Assembly (NCBI GenBank): GCA_016717335.1
Contig: JADKFS010000001.1
Coordinates: 806,001 to 870,000, forward strand
From: Candidatus Ribeiella danica
GTDB taxonomy: Bacteria; Chloroflexota; Chloroflexia; Chloroflexales; Roseiflexaceae
Direction: 5' to 3'
DNA length: 64,000 nucleotides
Shown here one piece after another: positions 27,801 through 35,329 of the stretch. Position 1 is the stretch's first letter. Each line of letters starts with the position of its first letter. The notes under the pieces were generated by a model that ran no database searches, was not told where the DNA came from, and worked only from the letters and a program-made list of their open reading frames with translations. A program made the position numbers and the translations under genes.

Positions 27801-27887
27801 GGAGATAGGTGCCAGGCGCTTTCTTGGCAAGAAAGAGGGCGGCGGGGACCTTCCAGCTACGATAGTCTGTAGCTCAAGAGCGCGGCT

Positions 27888-27916
27888 ATTATAGAGGAGC
27901 GGGCGAGGGGAGTCAA
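27888..27916 (-). promoter_or_regulatory. Sigma-70-like promoter of the LOG-family gene
   Basis: On the minus strand: TTGACT (27911-27916), 17-bp spacer, TATAAT (27888-27893). It lies between the end of the AI-2E gene and the LOG-family start, leaving a leader of about 80 nt. Confidence 0.55.
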
Positions 27917-27922
27917 ATACCG

Positions 27923-29098
27923 CTAGACCGAGCCTCGATCGCCGAGGGCTTCTTTCTGGGGTAGCTCGGCCGCGGCCGGGTCCTCGCCGGTGGCGCGCCC
28001 GTAGATGAACTGCAGCACCGAGGCGACCACGCCGGCGATCGGGATGCCGAACAGGATTCCCCAGCCGCCGGCCACCGCCGCGCCGACCAGGATCGCCGCG
28101 AAGACCAGCAGCGGGTGCAGCCCGACGCTGCGGCCGATCAGCCGGGGCATGATCATGTTGAACAGCACCTGCTGGATGATCGCGAGGAACAGGAGCATCC
28201 AGAGGAAGCGGTCGGGCTTCTCGACCAGCACGATCAGCAGCACCGGAATCACGCCGAGGATGCTGCCGACGATCGGCACCAGCACCATGATCGCCGAGAT
28301 CACGCTGGCGAGCGCGATATAGTCGAGCCCGAACGCCGTCATCACCACGGCGGTCGCGAGCCCGTAGATCGACCCCTGCAGCAGCTGCGCGCGCAGGAAG
28401 CCGCCGAAGGTGTGGTTGACGATCGTGAAGAAGCGCACCATGTCTGCGCGCCACGAGTCGGGCATAACCCGCAGGATGCGCGCCGAGATCCGCGCGCCGT
28501 CGAGCGTCATGTAGAAGCTCAGGATCAGGATCAGGATCAGGTTGATCAGCAAGGTGAACAGGCGGCTGGCGATGTCGAGCGACTGCTGCACCAGCGTGCT
28601 GCCGAGCGCCGCCGCCTGCTGCGCCAGCGCCTCGGGCTGCGCGATGCGCTCGAGATCGCCGCGGAAGCCGAGCCGGGCCAGCTCGTTCTCGATGCCGGTG
28701 ATCCACATCGAGATCTCGTTCACCGCGCCGGGCAGTGTGGCGTCCACTCCCACCAGCTGCGGCTCAATCACCGGCACCAGCGAGAGCACCAGGAAGACCA
28801 GCAGCGCGATGATCGCGACATAGACCAGCGAGACGGCCACGCTGCGCGACAGCCGCCAGGTTGGGGCGATCATGCCGCTCTCGGGGGCGCGGTGCGTCAC
28901 GAATGGGATCGGCAGCGCCAGCTGGGTCATCCAGTCGACCAGCGGCTTCAAGACCAGCGCGACAAGCCAGGCCAGCCCGAACAGCAGCAGCGGCGTCGCG
29001 AAGAGCGCCGTCAGCGTGAACAGCTTCTCCAGCAGATACACCGCTACTGCGACGATCAGCATCCACACCAGGATTCGCTGAAGGCGATCACCTGACAT
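27923..29098 (-). CDS. AI-2E family transporter (PerM-like membrane protein)
   Basis: A 391-residue polytopic membrane protein with the family pattern: paired N-terminal helices (VWMLIVAVAVYLLEKLF), a long soluble middle segment (~105-200), and C-terminal helices including LILILILSFYMTLDGARISA, VLVPIVGSILGVIPVLLIVL and the IMPRLIGRSVGLHPLLV motif. Members export AI-2 or small molecules, or act as Na+/H+ antiporters; substrate is not predictable. It lies immediately downstream of an inverted heptamer array. Confidence 0.9.
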   Translation of the reverse strand: MSGDRLQRILVWMLIVAVAVYLLEKLFTLTALFATPLLLFGLAWLVALVLKPLVDWMTQLALPIPFVTHRAPESGMIAPTWRLSRSVAVSLVYVAIIALLVFLVLSLVPVIEPQLVGVDATLPGAVNEISMWITGIENELARLGFRGDLERIAQPEALAQQAAALGSTLVQQSLDIASRLFTLLINLILILILSFYMTLDGARISARILRVMPDSWRADMVRFFTIVNHTFGGFLRAQLLQGSIYGLATAVVMTAFGLDYIALASVISAIMVLVPIVGSILGVIPVLLIVLVEKPDRFLWMLLFLAIIQQVLFNMIMPRLIGRSVGLHPLLVFAAILVGAAVAGGWGILFGIPIAGVVASVLQFIYGRATGEDPAAAELPQKEALGDRGSV

Positions 29099-29110
29099 CC
29101 CTTAGCTCCA

Positions 29111-29190
29111 AGTTTTGAGTTTTGAGTTTTGAGTTTTGAGTTGTCGGCAGTGCTAACTCAAAACTCAGAACTGAGAACTCAGAACTGAAC
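29111..29190. repeat. Inverted heptamer array
   Basis: Four TTTTGAG units, an ~18-bp spacer (GTCGGCAGTGCT in it), then inverted AACTCAA/AACTCAG/AACTGAG units. It occupies the gap between the AI-2E and ThpR genes and reaches the ThpR stop codon. Confidence 0.75.
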
Positions 29191-29751
29191 AGATTCTAGC
29201 TGAGTATAGGTCGGCCCTGCGCCGCTCAGCTCGCTGCGGAACAGCACGATATCATCCACCGTCCAGCCGATCGGGCGCAGCGGCGGCAGCGCGCGGACGG
29301 CAGCGCCGATCCGCTCCTGCTGCTCTGCCGAGGCCTCGCGCCGGACCCGGCCGAGGGTGAGGTGCGGGCTAAACGGCCGCTCATCGCGCGCGATGCCGAT
29401 CGTCGCCAGCGCCGCATCGAGGCTGGCCTGGATACGGCCCAGCGCGGCGACTGCGCCGCCGACCCCGGCCCACACCACGCTGGGGCGGCGCAGGTTGGGG
29501 AAGGCGCCCGCCGCCGCCAGGCGCAACGAGAAGGGCGGCTCGTCCGACAGCGCCGAGCGCATCGCCGCGGCGAGAGCCGGCAGCAGCGCGACATCCGTCT
29601 CACCCAGGAACTTGAGCGTCAGGTGCATGGCCTCGGGCGCAACCCATCTGATCGGCGGGTCGCCGCGGCGCAGCCGATCCTGTGCGGCAGTCAGCTCGGC
29701 TTTGGCCTCCGGCGCAAGCTCGGCGGCGATAAAGAGGCGATACGTTTCCAT
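29179..29751 (-). CDS. thpR: RNA 2',3'-cyclic phosphodiesterase (2H family)
   Basis: A 190-residue 2H-phosphoesterase. The two catalytic HxTx motifs are clear: HLTLKFLGETD (~residue 46) and HLTLGRVRRE (~residue 128). The family opens 2',3'-cyclic phosphates on RNA ends. It starts METYRLFIAAEL as usual. Its last codons overlap the right arm of a heptamer array, so the C-terminal few residues may be repeat-derived. Confidence 0.93.
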   Translation of the reverse strand: METYRLFIAAELAPEAKAELTAAQDRLRRGDPPIRWVAPEAMHLTLKFLGETDVALLPALAAAMRSALSDEPPFSLRLAAAGAFPNLRRPSVVWAGVGGAVAALGRIQASLDAALATIGIARDERPFSPHLTLGRVRREASAEQQERIGAAVRALPPLRPIGWTVDDIVLFRSELSGAGPTYTQLESVQF

Positions 29752-29753
29752 AC

Positions 29754-29820
29754 AACGATGAACGATGAACGATGAATGCTGAACGACGCGTTTATTCAGC
29801 GTTCAGCGCTCAGCGTTTCG
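29754..29820. repeat. Inverted heptamer array
   Basis: AACGATG-type units, then after CGACGCGTTTA inverted TTCAGCG-type units; fills the gap between ThpR start and the polyphosphate kinase stop. Confidence 0.7.
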
Positions 29821-29822
29821 CG

Positions 29823-31967
29823 TTATTCTGGCGGAATGTCGTGCCCCAGCGCGAACACCGCCTGGCTGTCGATCGGCGCCTCGCCGTCGCGCGGGTGCGA
29901 GCGGACGTAGGAGCCATCCGGCAGCAGCACGCGCGCGCGCGCGTTATCGGCCATGTAGACCTTGAGCAGGTCGTTCCCGATGTGCGCGACCATCGCGCGG
30001 TCCTCGATCGGGAACAGCGTCTCGACGCGCCGGTCGAGATTGCGCTGCATCAGGTCGGCGCTGCCCAGGTAGACCTCGGGCTCTCCGCCGTTGGCGAAGA
30101 AGTAGATCCGGCTGTGCTCGAGGAAGCGGCCGACCACGCTGCGGACATGGATGTTCTCGCTCATGCCGGGGATGCCGGGCCGCAGGCAGCAGATCCCGCG
30201 CACGATCAGGTCGATCGTCACGCCGGCGCGCGAGGCCTCGTAGAGCAGGTCGATCATCGGCGGGTCGACCAGCGAGTTGAGCTTGAAGATCAGGTGGCCG
30301 CCGCGCCCGCTGGCGGTGTGCGCGATCTCACGCTCGATCAGCCAGGTCAGCCGGTCGCGCAGGCCGACGGGCGCGACCAGCAGCTTGCGGTAGCGGCGCT
30401 GGCGCGAGTAGCCGGTCAGGAAGTTGAACAGGTCGGAGACGTCGGCGCCGATATCCGGCCGCGCGGTCAGCAGGCCCATGTCGGTGTAGACGCGCGCCGT
30501 AGAGGCGTTGTAGTTGCCGGTGCCAAGGTGGACATAGCGGCGCAGGCCATCCTGCTCGCGGCGAACGACCAGCGCGATCTTGGCGTGGGTCTTCAGGCCG
30601 ACCAGGCCGTAGACCACGTGGACCCCGGCGCGCTCGAGCGCGCGGGCCCAGGTGATATTGTTCTCCTCGTCGAAGCGGGCCTTCAGCTCGACCAGCACCG
30701 TGACCTGCTTATCCTGGTCGCGCGCGTGCATCAGGGCCTTGACGATCGGCGAGTTGCTGCCGACGCGGTAGAGCGTCTGCTTGATCGCCAGCACCTCGGG
30801 GTCCTCGGCGGCCGCCTCGATCAGCTCGACCAGCGGCTGGAACGAGTCGTAGGGGTGGTGGAGCAGGATATCCTGCTGGCGGATTGCGGCGAACAGCTCG
30901 GCGCTGCTGCGGGCGTGGCGCAGAGTCGGCGGAGTCGCCGAGTAGAACGGCCGGTCCTTCAGCTCGGGCCGGTCGATCCGCGTCAGCGCCATCACGTCGG
31001 CGAGCCCGAGCGGCCCGCTGACCTCGTAGATATCTTCGGGCGTGAGCTTGAGGTTTGTGAGCAGCAGGTCGCGGATGCGCTGGGGCATATCGTGCTGGAT
31101 CGTCAGCCGGACGACCGCGCCGAAGCGGCGCTGGCGCACGCCCTGCTCGATCGTGCGCAGCAGGTCGGCGGCCTCCTCCTCCTGGATCTCGACATCGGCG
31201 TTGCGGGTGATGCGGAAGACGTAGGCCTCGGCGACCTCCATGCCGGGGAACAGCGCGTCGGCATTCTCGGCGATCACCTGGTCGAGCCAGACGAAGCAGT
31301 GCCGGCGCTCGGGCGGGATGTGCTCGGGCCCATCGCACAGCCCGCCGGCGATCGGGATCAGGCGCGGCAGCACGCCCGGCACCTTGACCCGCGCGAACAG
31401 CTCGCCCTCCTCGGGGTCGTTGATCACCACCGCCAGGTTGATGCTCAGATTCGAGATCTGCGGGAACGGGTGGCTGGGGTCGAACGCCAGCGGCGTGAGC
31501 ACCGGAAAGACCTCGCGCTCGAAGTGCGCCTTGCAGAACGCGCGCTGCTGCTCGCTCAGCTCCTGGTAGTCGAGCACGTGGATGCCCCGGGCGCGCAGGC
31601 TGGGCTGGACATCCTCGAGCCAGCAGCGGCGCTGCTGGTCGGCGAGCGCATCGACGACGCGCCGGATCGCGATCAGCTGCTCGTTGGGTGTCATGCCGTC
31701 GGGCGAGCGCCCGACCACGCCGGCGGCGACCTGCTGCTTGATGCCGGCCACGCGGATCATGAAAAACTCGTCCAGGTTGGTGCTGAAGATCGAGAGGAAC
31801 TTGACTCGCTCCAGCAGCGGGACGTGCTGGTCGAGCGCCTCCTCGAGCACGCGGCGGTTAAACTCAAGCCAGCTGAGCTCGCGGTTGAAGTACGGCGGCG
31901 TATTGGGTTGCGAGGGCAGAAGCTCCGCGGAGCGAACGACATTCGAGGCGATCGCCATCAGTTTCAC
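29823..31967 (-). CDS. ppk1: Polyphosphate kinase 1
   Basis: A 714-residue PPK1, normal length. N-terminal YFNRELSWLEFNRRVLEEAL, the helical middle domain, and the two C-terminal PLD-like domains with the autophosphorylated His in GLKTHAKIALVVRRE and the second His in ENIHVRSVVGRFLEHSR, plus FKLNSLVDPPMIDLLYEASR. It makes polyphosphate from ATP reversibly at the membrane. A -10/-35 pair lies 60-90 bp upstream. PhoU is encoded about 9 kb away on the other strand, so phosphate storage and control genes share the region, though not an operon. Confidence 0.97.
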   Translation of the reverse strand: MKLMAIASNVVRSAELLPSQPNTPPYFNRELSWLEFNRRVLEEALDQHVPLLERVKFLSIFSTNLDEFFMIRVAGIKQQVAAGVVGRSPDGMTPNEQLIAIRRVVDALADQQRRCWLEDVQPSLRARGIHVLDYQELSEQQRAFCKAHFEREVFPVLTPLAFDPSHPFPQISNLSINLAVVINDPEEGELFARVKVPGVLPRLIPIAGGLCDGPEHIPPERRHCFVWLDQVIAENADALFPGMEVAEAYVFRITRNADVEIQEEEAADLLRTIEQGVRQRRFGAVVRLTIQHDMPQRIRDLLLTNLKLTPEDIYEVSGPLGLADVMALTRIDRPELKDRPFYSATPPTLRHARSSAELFAAIRQQDILLHHPYDSFQPLVELIEAAAEDPEVLAIKQTLYRVGSNSPIVKALMHARDQDKQVTVLVELKARFDEENNITWARALERAGVHVVYGLVGLKTHAKIALVVRREQDGLRRYVHLGTGNYNASTARVYTDMGLLTARPDIGADVSDLFNFLTGYSRQRRYRKLLVAPVGLRDRLTWLIEREIAHTASGRGGHLIFKLNSLVDPPMIDLLYEASRAGVTIDLIVRGICCLRPGIPGMSENIHVRSVVGRFLEHSRIYFFANGGEPEVYLGSADLMQRNLDRRVETLFPIEDRAMVAHIGNDLLKVYMADNARARVLLPDGSYVRSHPRDGEAPIDSQAVFALGHDIPPE

Positions 31968-32024
31968 CTTAACGATGCTGTCTGGAAGGGCGGTGGTACG
32001 CGCGGCAGGTGCGCTTGCCTCGAT

Positions 32025-32053
32025 AGTATAGCATTTGGGATCGCCAGCGGCAA
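32025..32053 (-). promoter_or_regulatory. Possible promoter of ppk1
   Basis: Minus strand TTGCCG (32048-32053), 17 bp, TATACT (32025-32030). Moderate match. Confidence 0.35.
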
Positions 32054-32201
32054 GCCCTGGCTAGGCTGATGGCAACGAACCGCAATGCTCGTAGCGGCGA
32101 ACCGGCGTATTCGCTCGCGCCGGGGTATTGGTTCCCAGCGCGAGCGGACACACCGGTCCGCGAGCGGGCCCCCCCGCTATACCCACGGCCGGCGACTGGC
32201 G

Positions 32202-33059
32202 CTATCCATCCAGCCGCTGAGTGGTCCCCGGCGTGGGCGGCTCGGCGAGCGGCGGCGCGGGCGGAACGACCCGCGGGCCGCCGCCATTGGAGCCCTGGTA
32301 GGCCCACATGTCGGTGAAGACCTTGATCGTATCGACCGGCAGCGGGAAGATGATCGTGCTGTTCTTCTCGACCGCGATCTCGGTCAGAGTCTGCAGGTAG
32401 CGCAGCTGCAGCGTGACCGGCTCGCGCGCGATCACGTCGGCGGCCTCGGCCAGCATCTTCGAGGCGTCGAACTCGCCCTGCGCGTGGATGATCTTGGCGC
32501 GCTTCTCGCGCTCGGCCTCGGCCTGCTTGGCCATCGCGCGCTGCATGCTCTGCGGCAGCTCGACGTCCTTGATCTCGACGATCGTGACCTTGATGCCCCA
32601 CGGCTCGGTCTGCTCGTCGATGATCTTCTGCAAGCGCTCGTTCACCTGCTCGCGGTGCGCCAGCAGCGTGTCCAGGTCGACCTGCCCGACCGCGCTACGC
32701 AGCGTCGTCTGCGCGATCTGCATCGTCGCGCGGATGTAGTCCATCACCTTGACCACCGCCCAGCTGGGGTTGACGACCATGAAGTACAGCACCGCGTTGA
32801 CCTTGATCGTCACGTTGTCGAGCGTGATCACCTCCTGCGCCGGCACGTCCATGGTGATCACGCGCGTGTCGACGCGCACCATGCGCTCCAGGATGGGGAG
32901 CAGGAAGAACAGGCCGGGGCCGCGCGGCCCGACCAGCCGCCCCAGCCGAAACACGACGCCGCGCTCGTACTCCGGCACGATCTTGATCGATGACAGCACG
33001 ACCATCAGCGCCACGAACAGCAGCACGGCAAGGCAGAGAAACAGTACGGCTCCACTCAT
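32202..33059 (-). CDS. Slipin/stomatin-like SPFH protein
   Basis: A 285-residue SPFH-domain protein. An N-terminal hydrophobic hairpin (VLFLCLAVLLFVALMVVLSS) is followed by the prohibitin-homology core: IVPEYERGVVFRLGRLVGPR, PAQEVITLDNVTIKVNAVLY and QTTLRSAVGQVDLDTLLAHR, then a coiled-coil region. It forms membrane scaffold oligomers. Stomatin genes are often paired with NfeD protease genes, and an NfeD gene lies 270 bp upstream on the same strand, which supports a functional pair. Confidence 0.93.
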   Translation of the reverse strand: MSGAVLFLCLAVLLFVALMVVLSSIKIVPEYERGVVFRLGRLVGPRGPGLFFLLPILERMVRVDTRVITMDVPAQEVITLDNVTIKVNAVLYFMVVNPSWAVVKVMDYIRATMQIAQTTLRSAVGQVDLDTLLAHREQVNERLQKIIDEQTEPWGIKVTIVEIKDVELPQSMQRAMAKQAEAEREKRAKIIHAQGEFDASKMLAEAADVIAREPVTLQLRYLQTLTEIAVEKNSTIIFPLPVDTIKVFTDMWAYQGSNGGGPRVVPPAPPLAEPPTPGTTQRLDG

Positions 33060-33101
33060 GACCGACTCCTTTCATATCAGCTTCGCTTGATGACGTATGT
33101 T

Positions 33102-33240
33102 TTCTGTCGGGCTGCCTGGCGAAGCCAGGCAGCCCGACAGAAAAAGATTTTTCGGGGGCGGCAAAGCCGCCCCGAACCCCCACCATACGATAAGGATTTT
33201 CGGGGCGGCAAAGCCGCCCCCGAACCCCCACCATACTCTG
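33102..33240. repeat. Perfect hairpin plus tandem GC-rich hairpins
   Basis: TTTCTGTCGGGCTGCCTGGC meets its exact complement (33102-33146), followed by two ~45-bp direct copies of TTTTCGGGGGCGGCAAAGCC with CCGAACCCCCACCATAC. Lies between NfeD and slipin. Confidence 0.7.
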
Positions 33241-33329
33241 CGGGCGTACATCGGGTATGCGGCGGGGGGGCGGCGGCGGAAGACGCCTCGCACCGCCGGC
33301 CTTCCGTCGTCTGCCCAGCACCAGGCCCG

Positions 33330-34670
33330 CTAGCCGGGCGGGGCGGGCTCCTCGCCGGCCAGCCGCCGCACGACCAGCCGCAAATTGTGCGTGGCGGTGA
33401 CGCGCACCCAGTCGCCGACCTCGGCCGGCCCATCCTCGCTGATCGCCTGCCAGAGCGCGCCCTCGACAAAGACCATGCCGTCGGGATCGAGCCGGTGGCG
33501 CACCTCGGCCAGCTTGCCCACCATCGCCTCCTGGCCGGCCTCGATCGGCCGGCCGCGATTGCGCAGCGCCAGCCAGACGCCCAGCGCCGCCACCGTCGCG
33601 ATCGCCAGACCGACCAGCACCACCACCCAGGCGGCGATCACGGTATTGGGCGCCTGGGCCGGATCGATCAGGTTGAGCGAGCCCACGCCAAGCAGCGCCA
33701 GACCGGTTACGGCCAGCGCGCCGTGGGCGTGCGCCACGAACTCGACCACGATCAGCGCCAGCGCCAGGGCCAGCAGCAGCGCGGCCCACCAGCGCAGCGG
33801 AAGCACCAGCAGCCCCAGCCCTGCGGCCACCAGCAAGACCGCGCCGATCCCGGCGAAGACGCTGCTGCCCGGCGCGGCAAACTCCAGACAGATCGCGAGC
33901 ACGCCCAGCACCAGCAGCACGAAGGCGATCGTCGGGTTGGCGAGCCAGAGCCGCACGCTCTCCCAGGCGGTCGGCCCGGCCTCGGTGATGGCGCGGCCGA
34001 GCGTGGCGATCTGGACGGTGCGGCCATCCTGCAGCCTGACCTGCCGGCCATCGAGCAGCGTCAGCAGCTCCTCCTGGCTCGCCGCGACGAGGTCGACCGC
34101 CGGCGGGCTGAGCGCGCTGGCCTGCTCGTTGGTCAGCACCACTCCCTCGCGCACGGCCTGGTCGAGCCAGCCGGCGTTGCGGCCGCGGCTGGCGTTCCAG
34201 TCGCGCAGCTGGTCGGCGACGCTATCGAGCACGAGGTCGCGCGTCTGCTGCGTGAGCGCCGCGTCCACCTGGGTGAGCGGGTAGGGGCTGCCGAAGCTGG
34301 TGCCGGGCGCCATCGCGCTGAGGTGCGCCGCGCTCAGGAACAGGGCGCCGGCCGCGCCGGACTCAGTCCCGGCCGGGGCGACGTAGACGACCACCGGCAC
34401 GCGCGCGGCCGCGATCTCGCCCGCGAACACGCGCGCGTCGCGCAGCACAGCGCCGGTGCTGCTCATCCGGATGATCAGCGCGCTCGCGCTCGATGCCTCG
34501 GCCAGGCGCAGCACGCGCCGCAGGTAGCCGGTCGTGATCGAGGTGACCGTCCCGTCGATGGCCGCGACGTAGACCGGCCCGGCGGCCTGCGCGGCGGCGG
34601 GCGCCGGCCGGCCGCCCACGAGCAGCGCGGCCAGCGCGAGGAGTGCCAGGACTTGCGACATTCGTCGCAT
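33330..34670 (-). CDS. NfeD-family (ClpP-fold) membrane protein, catalytic dyad apparently lost
   Basis: A 446-residue NfeD1b-type protein. Signal peptide (~1-28), a ClpP/crotonase-like domain (~30-210, VYVAAIDGTVTSITTGYLRR; ALIIRMSSTGAVLRDAR; VPVVVYVAPAGTESGAAG), about four to five transmembrane helices (~230-345) and a C-terminal OB-fold (~370-446, GQEAMVGKLAEVRHRLDPDG). By eye-alignment with active NfeD/STOPP proteases, the catalytic Ser of the xASAG motif is Ala here (SGAAG), and the Lys about 17 residues before the GRN motif (SRGRNAGW) is not conserved. It may therefore be a non-proteolytic scaffold partner of the slipin. Confidence 0.85.
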   Translation of the reverse strand: MRRMSQVLALLALAALLVGGRPAPAAAQAAGPVYVAAIDGTVTSITTGYLRRVLRLAEASSASALIIRMSSTGAVLRDARVFAGEIAAARVPVVVYVAPAGTESGAAGALFLSAAHLSAMAPGTSFGSPYPLTQVDAALTQQTRDLVLDSVADQLRDWNASRGRNAGWLDQAVREGVVLTNEQASALSPPAVDLVAASQEELLTLLDGRQVRLQDGRTVQIATLGRAITEAGPTAWESVRLWLANPTIAFVLLVLGVLAICLEFAAPGSSVFAGIGAVLLVAAGLGLLVLPLRWWAALLLALALALIVVEFVAHAHGALAVTGLALLGVGSLNLIDPAQAPNTVIAAWVVVLVGLAIATVAALGVWLALRNRGRPIEAGQEAMVGKLAEVRHRLDPDGMVFVEGALWQAISEDGPAEVGDWVRVTATHNLRLVVRRLAGEEPAPPG

Positions 34671-34925
34671 GGCGATATGCCTCTCAGTATGCAGCAGTCA
34701 CACTATTGGTACGCGAACAGGAGGCGACTCGTTGCGAAAGACATGATACCGCAGGAACGCGGATTCGGCCACGGATACACGCAGGGCTGTTGCAACGTCT
34801 GTGGGGCTGTGCCCCGCCCCGTTTATTGTCGGTTCTTGGCGGCTTTGCCGTCCCCGAACCCCCACCAGAGCTGACGTTGCATTGGCCCTGCCCATCGATT
34901 GCATACGTCGCAGGTGTCGCGTCGG
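34671..34925. other. Intergenic, remnant of hairpin repeats
   Basis: No gene seen. Contains a GGGGCTGTGCCCCGCCCC patch and CGGCTTTGCCGTCCCCGAAC, matching the hairpin family at 33147-33240. Confidence 0.4.
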
Positions 34926-35159
34926 CTACGCATCCGTCTGATCCGTGCCGGAAGCGGTGTGCCGCCCTCGCTCCACGAAGCGCTTGACGCGCCGCTCGAA
35001 GGTCGAGCGCGGCAGCAGCACCTTGCGGTCGCACTTCAGGCAGCGGATGCCGATCTCGGCGCCCAGCCGGACCACCCGCCAGGTATCGCCGCCGCAGGGG
35101 TGCGGCTTCCGCATCTGGACGACGTCGCCGATGTTGATGTCGACGGGTGGGGTGGGCAT
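34926..35159 (-). CDS. DUF951 family protein
   Basis: A 77-residue protein with the DUF951 pattern: INIGDVVQMRKPHPCGGDTW, RLGAEIGIRCLKCDRKVLLP and RSTFERRVKRFVERG. Two cysteines (in PHPCGG and in RCLKCDR) could bind a metal. The family is widespread in Gram-positives and Chloroflexota, with no established function. The first gene of a short minus-strand run; it is preceded by a long heptamer array. Confidence 0.88.
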   Translation of the reverse strand: MPTPPVDINIGDVVQMRKPHPCGGDTWRVVRLGAEIGIRCLKCDRKVLLPRSTFERRVKRFVERGRHTASGTDQTDA

Positions 35160-35192
35160 AGCAGCTCTTCCTGACTCCGTGGCACGTGCCCC

Positions 35193-35328
35193 TGGGACTT
35201 GGGGCTTGGGGCTTGGGGCTTGGGACTTGGGACTTGGGACTTGGGACTTGGGGCTGGCGTTGCCGTCACCTTGTCACCTTGTCACCTTGTCACCTTGTCT
35301 CCTTGTCTCCTTGTCTCCTTGTCTCCCT
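35193..35328. repeat. Two consecutive short tandem arrays
   Basis: First ~9 units of GGGGCTT/GGGACTT 7-mers (35193-35260), then eight 8-mers of type CACCTTGT and CTCCTTGT (35264-35328). The second array abuts the stop of the methylase-MazG gene. Confidence 0.8.
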
Positions 35329-35329
35329 A

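Noticed and set aside
29772..32069. A 765-codon plus-strand ORF antisense to ppk1
   Set aside because: Shadow of the ppk1 codon pattern; no recognisable domain.
33087..34874. A 595-codon plus-strand ORF antisense to the NfeD gene
   Set aside because: Low-complexity shadow of high-GC coding sequence.
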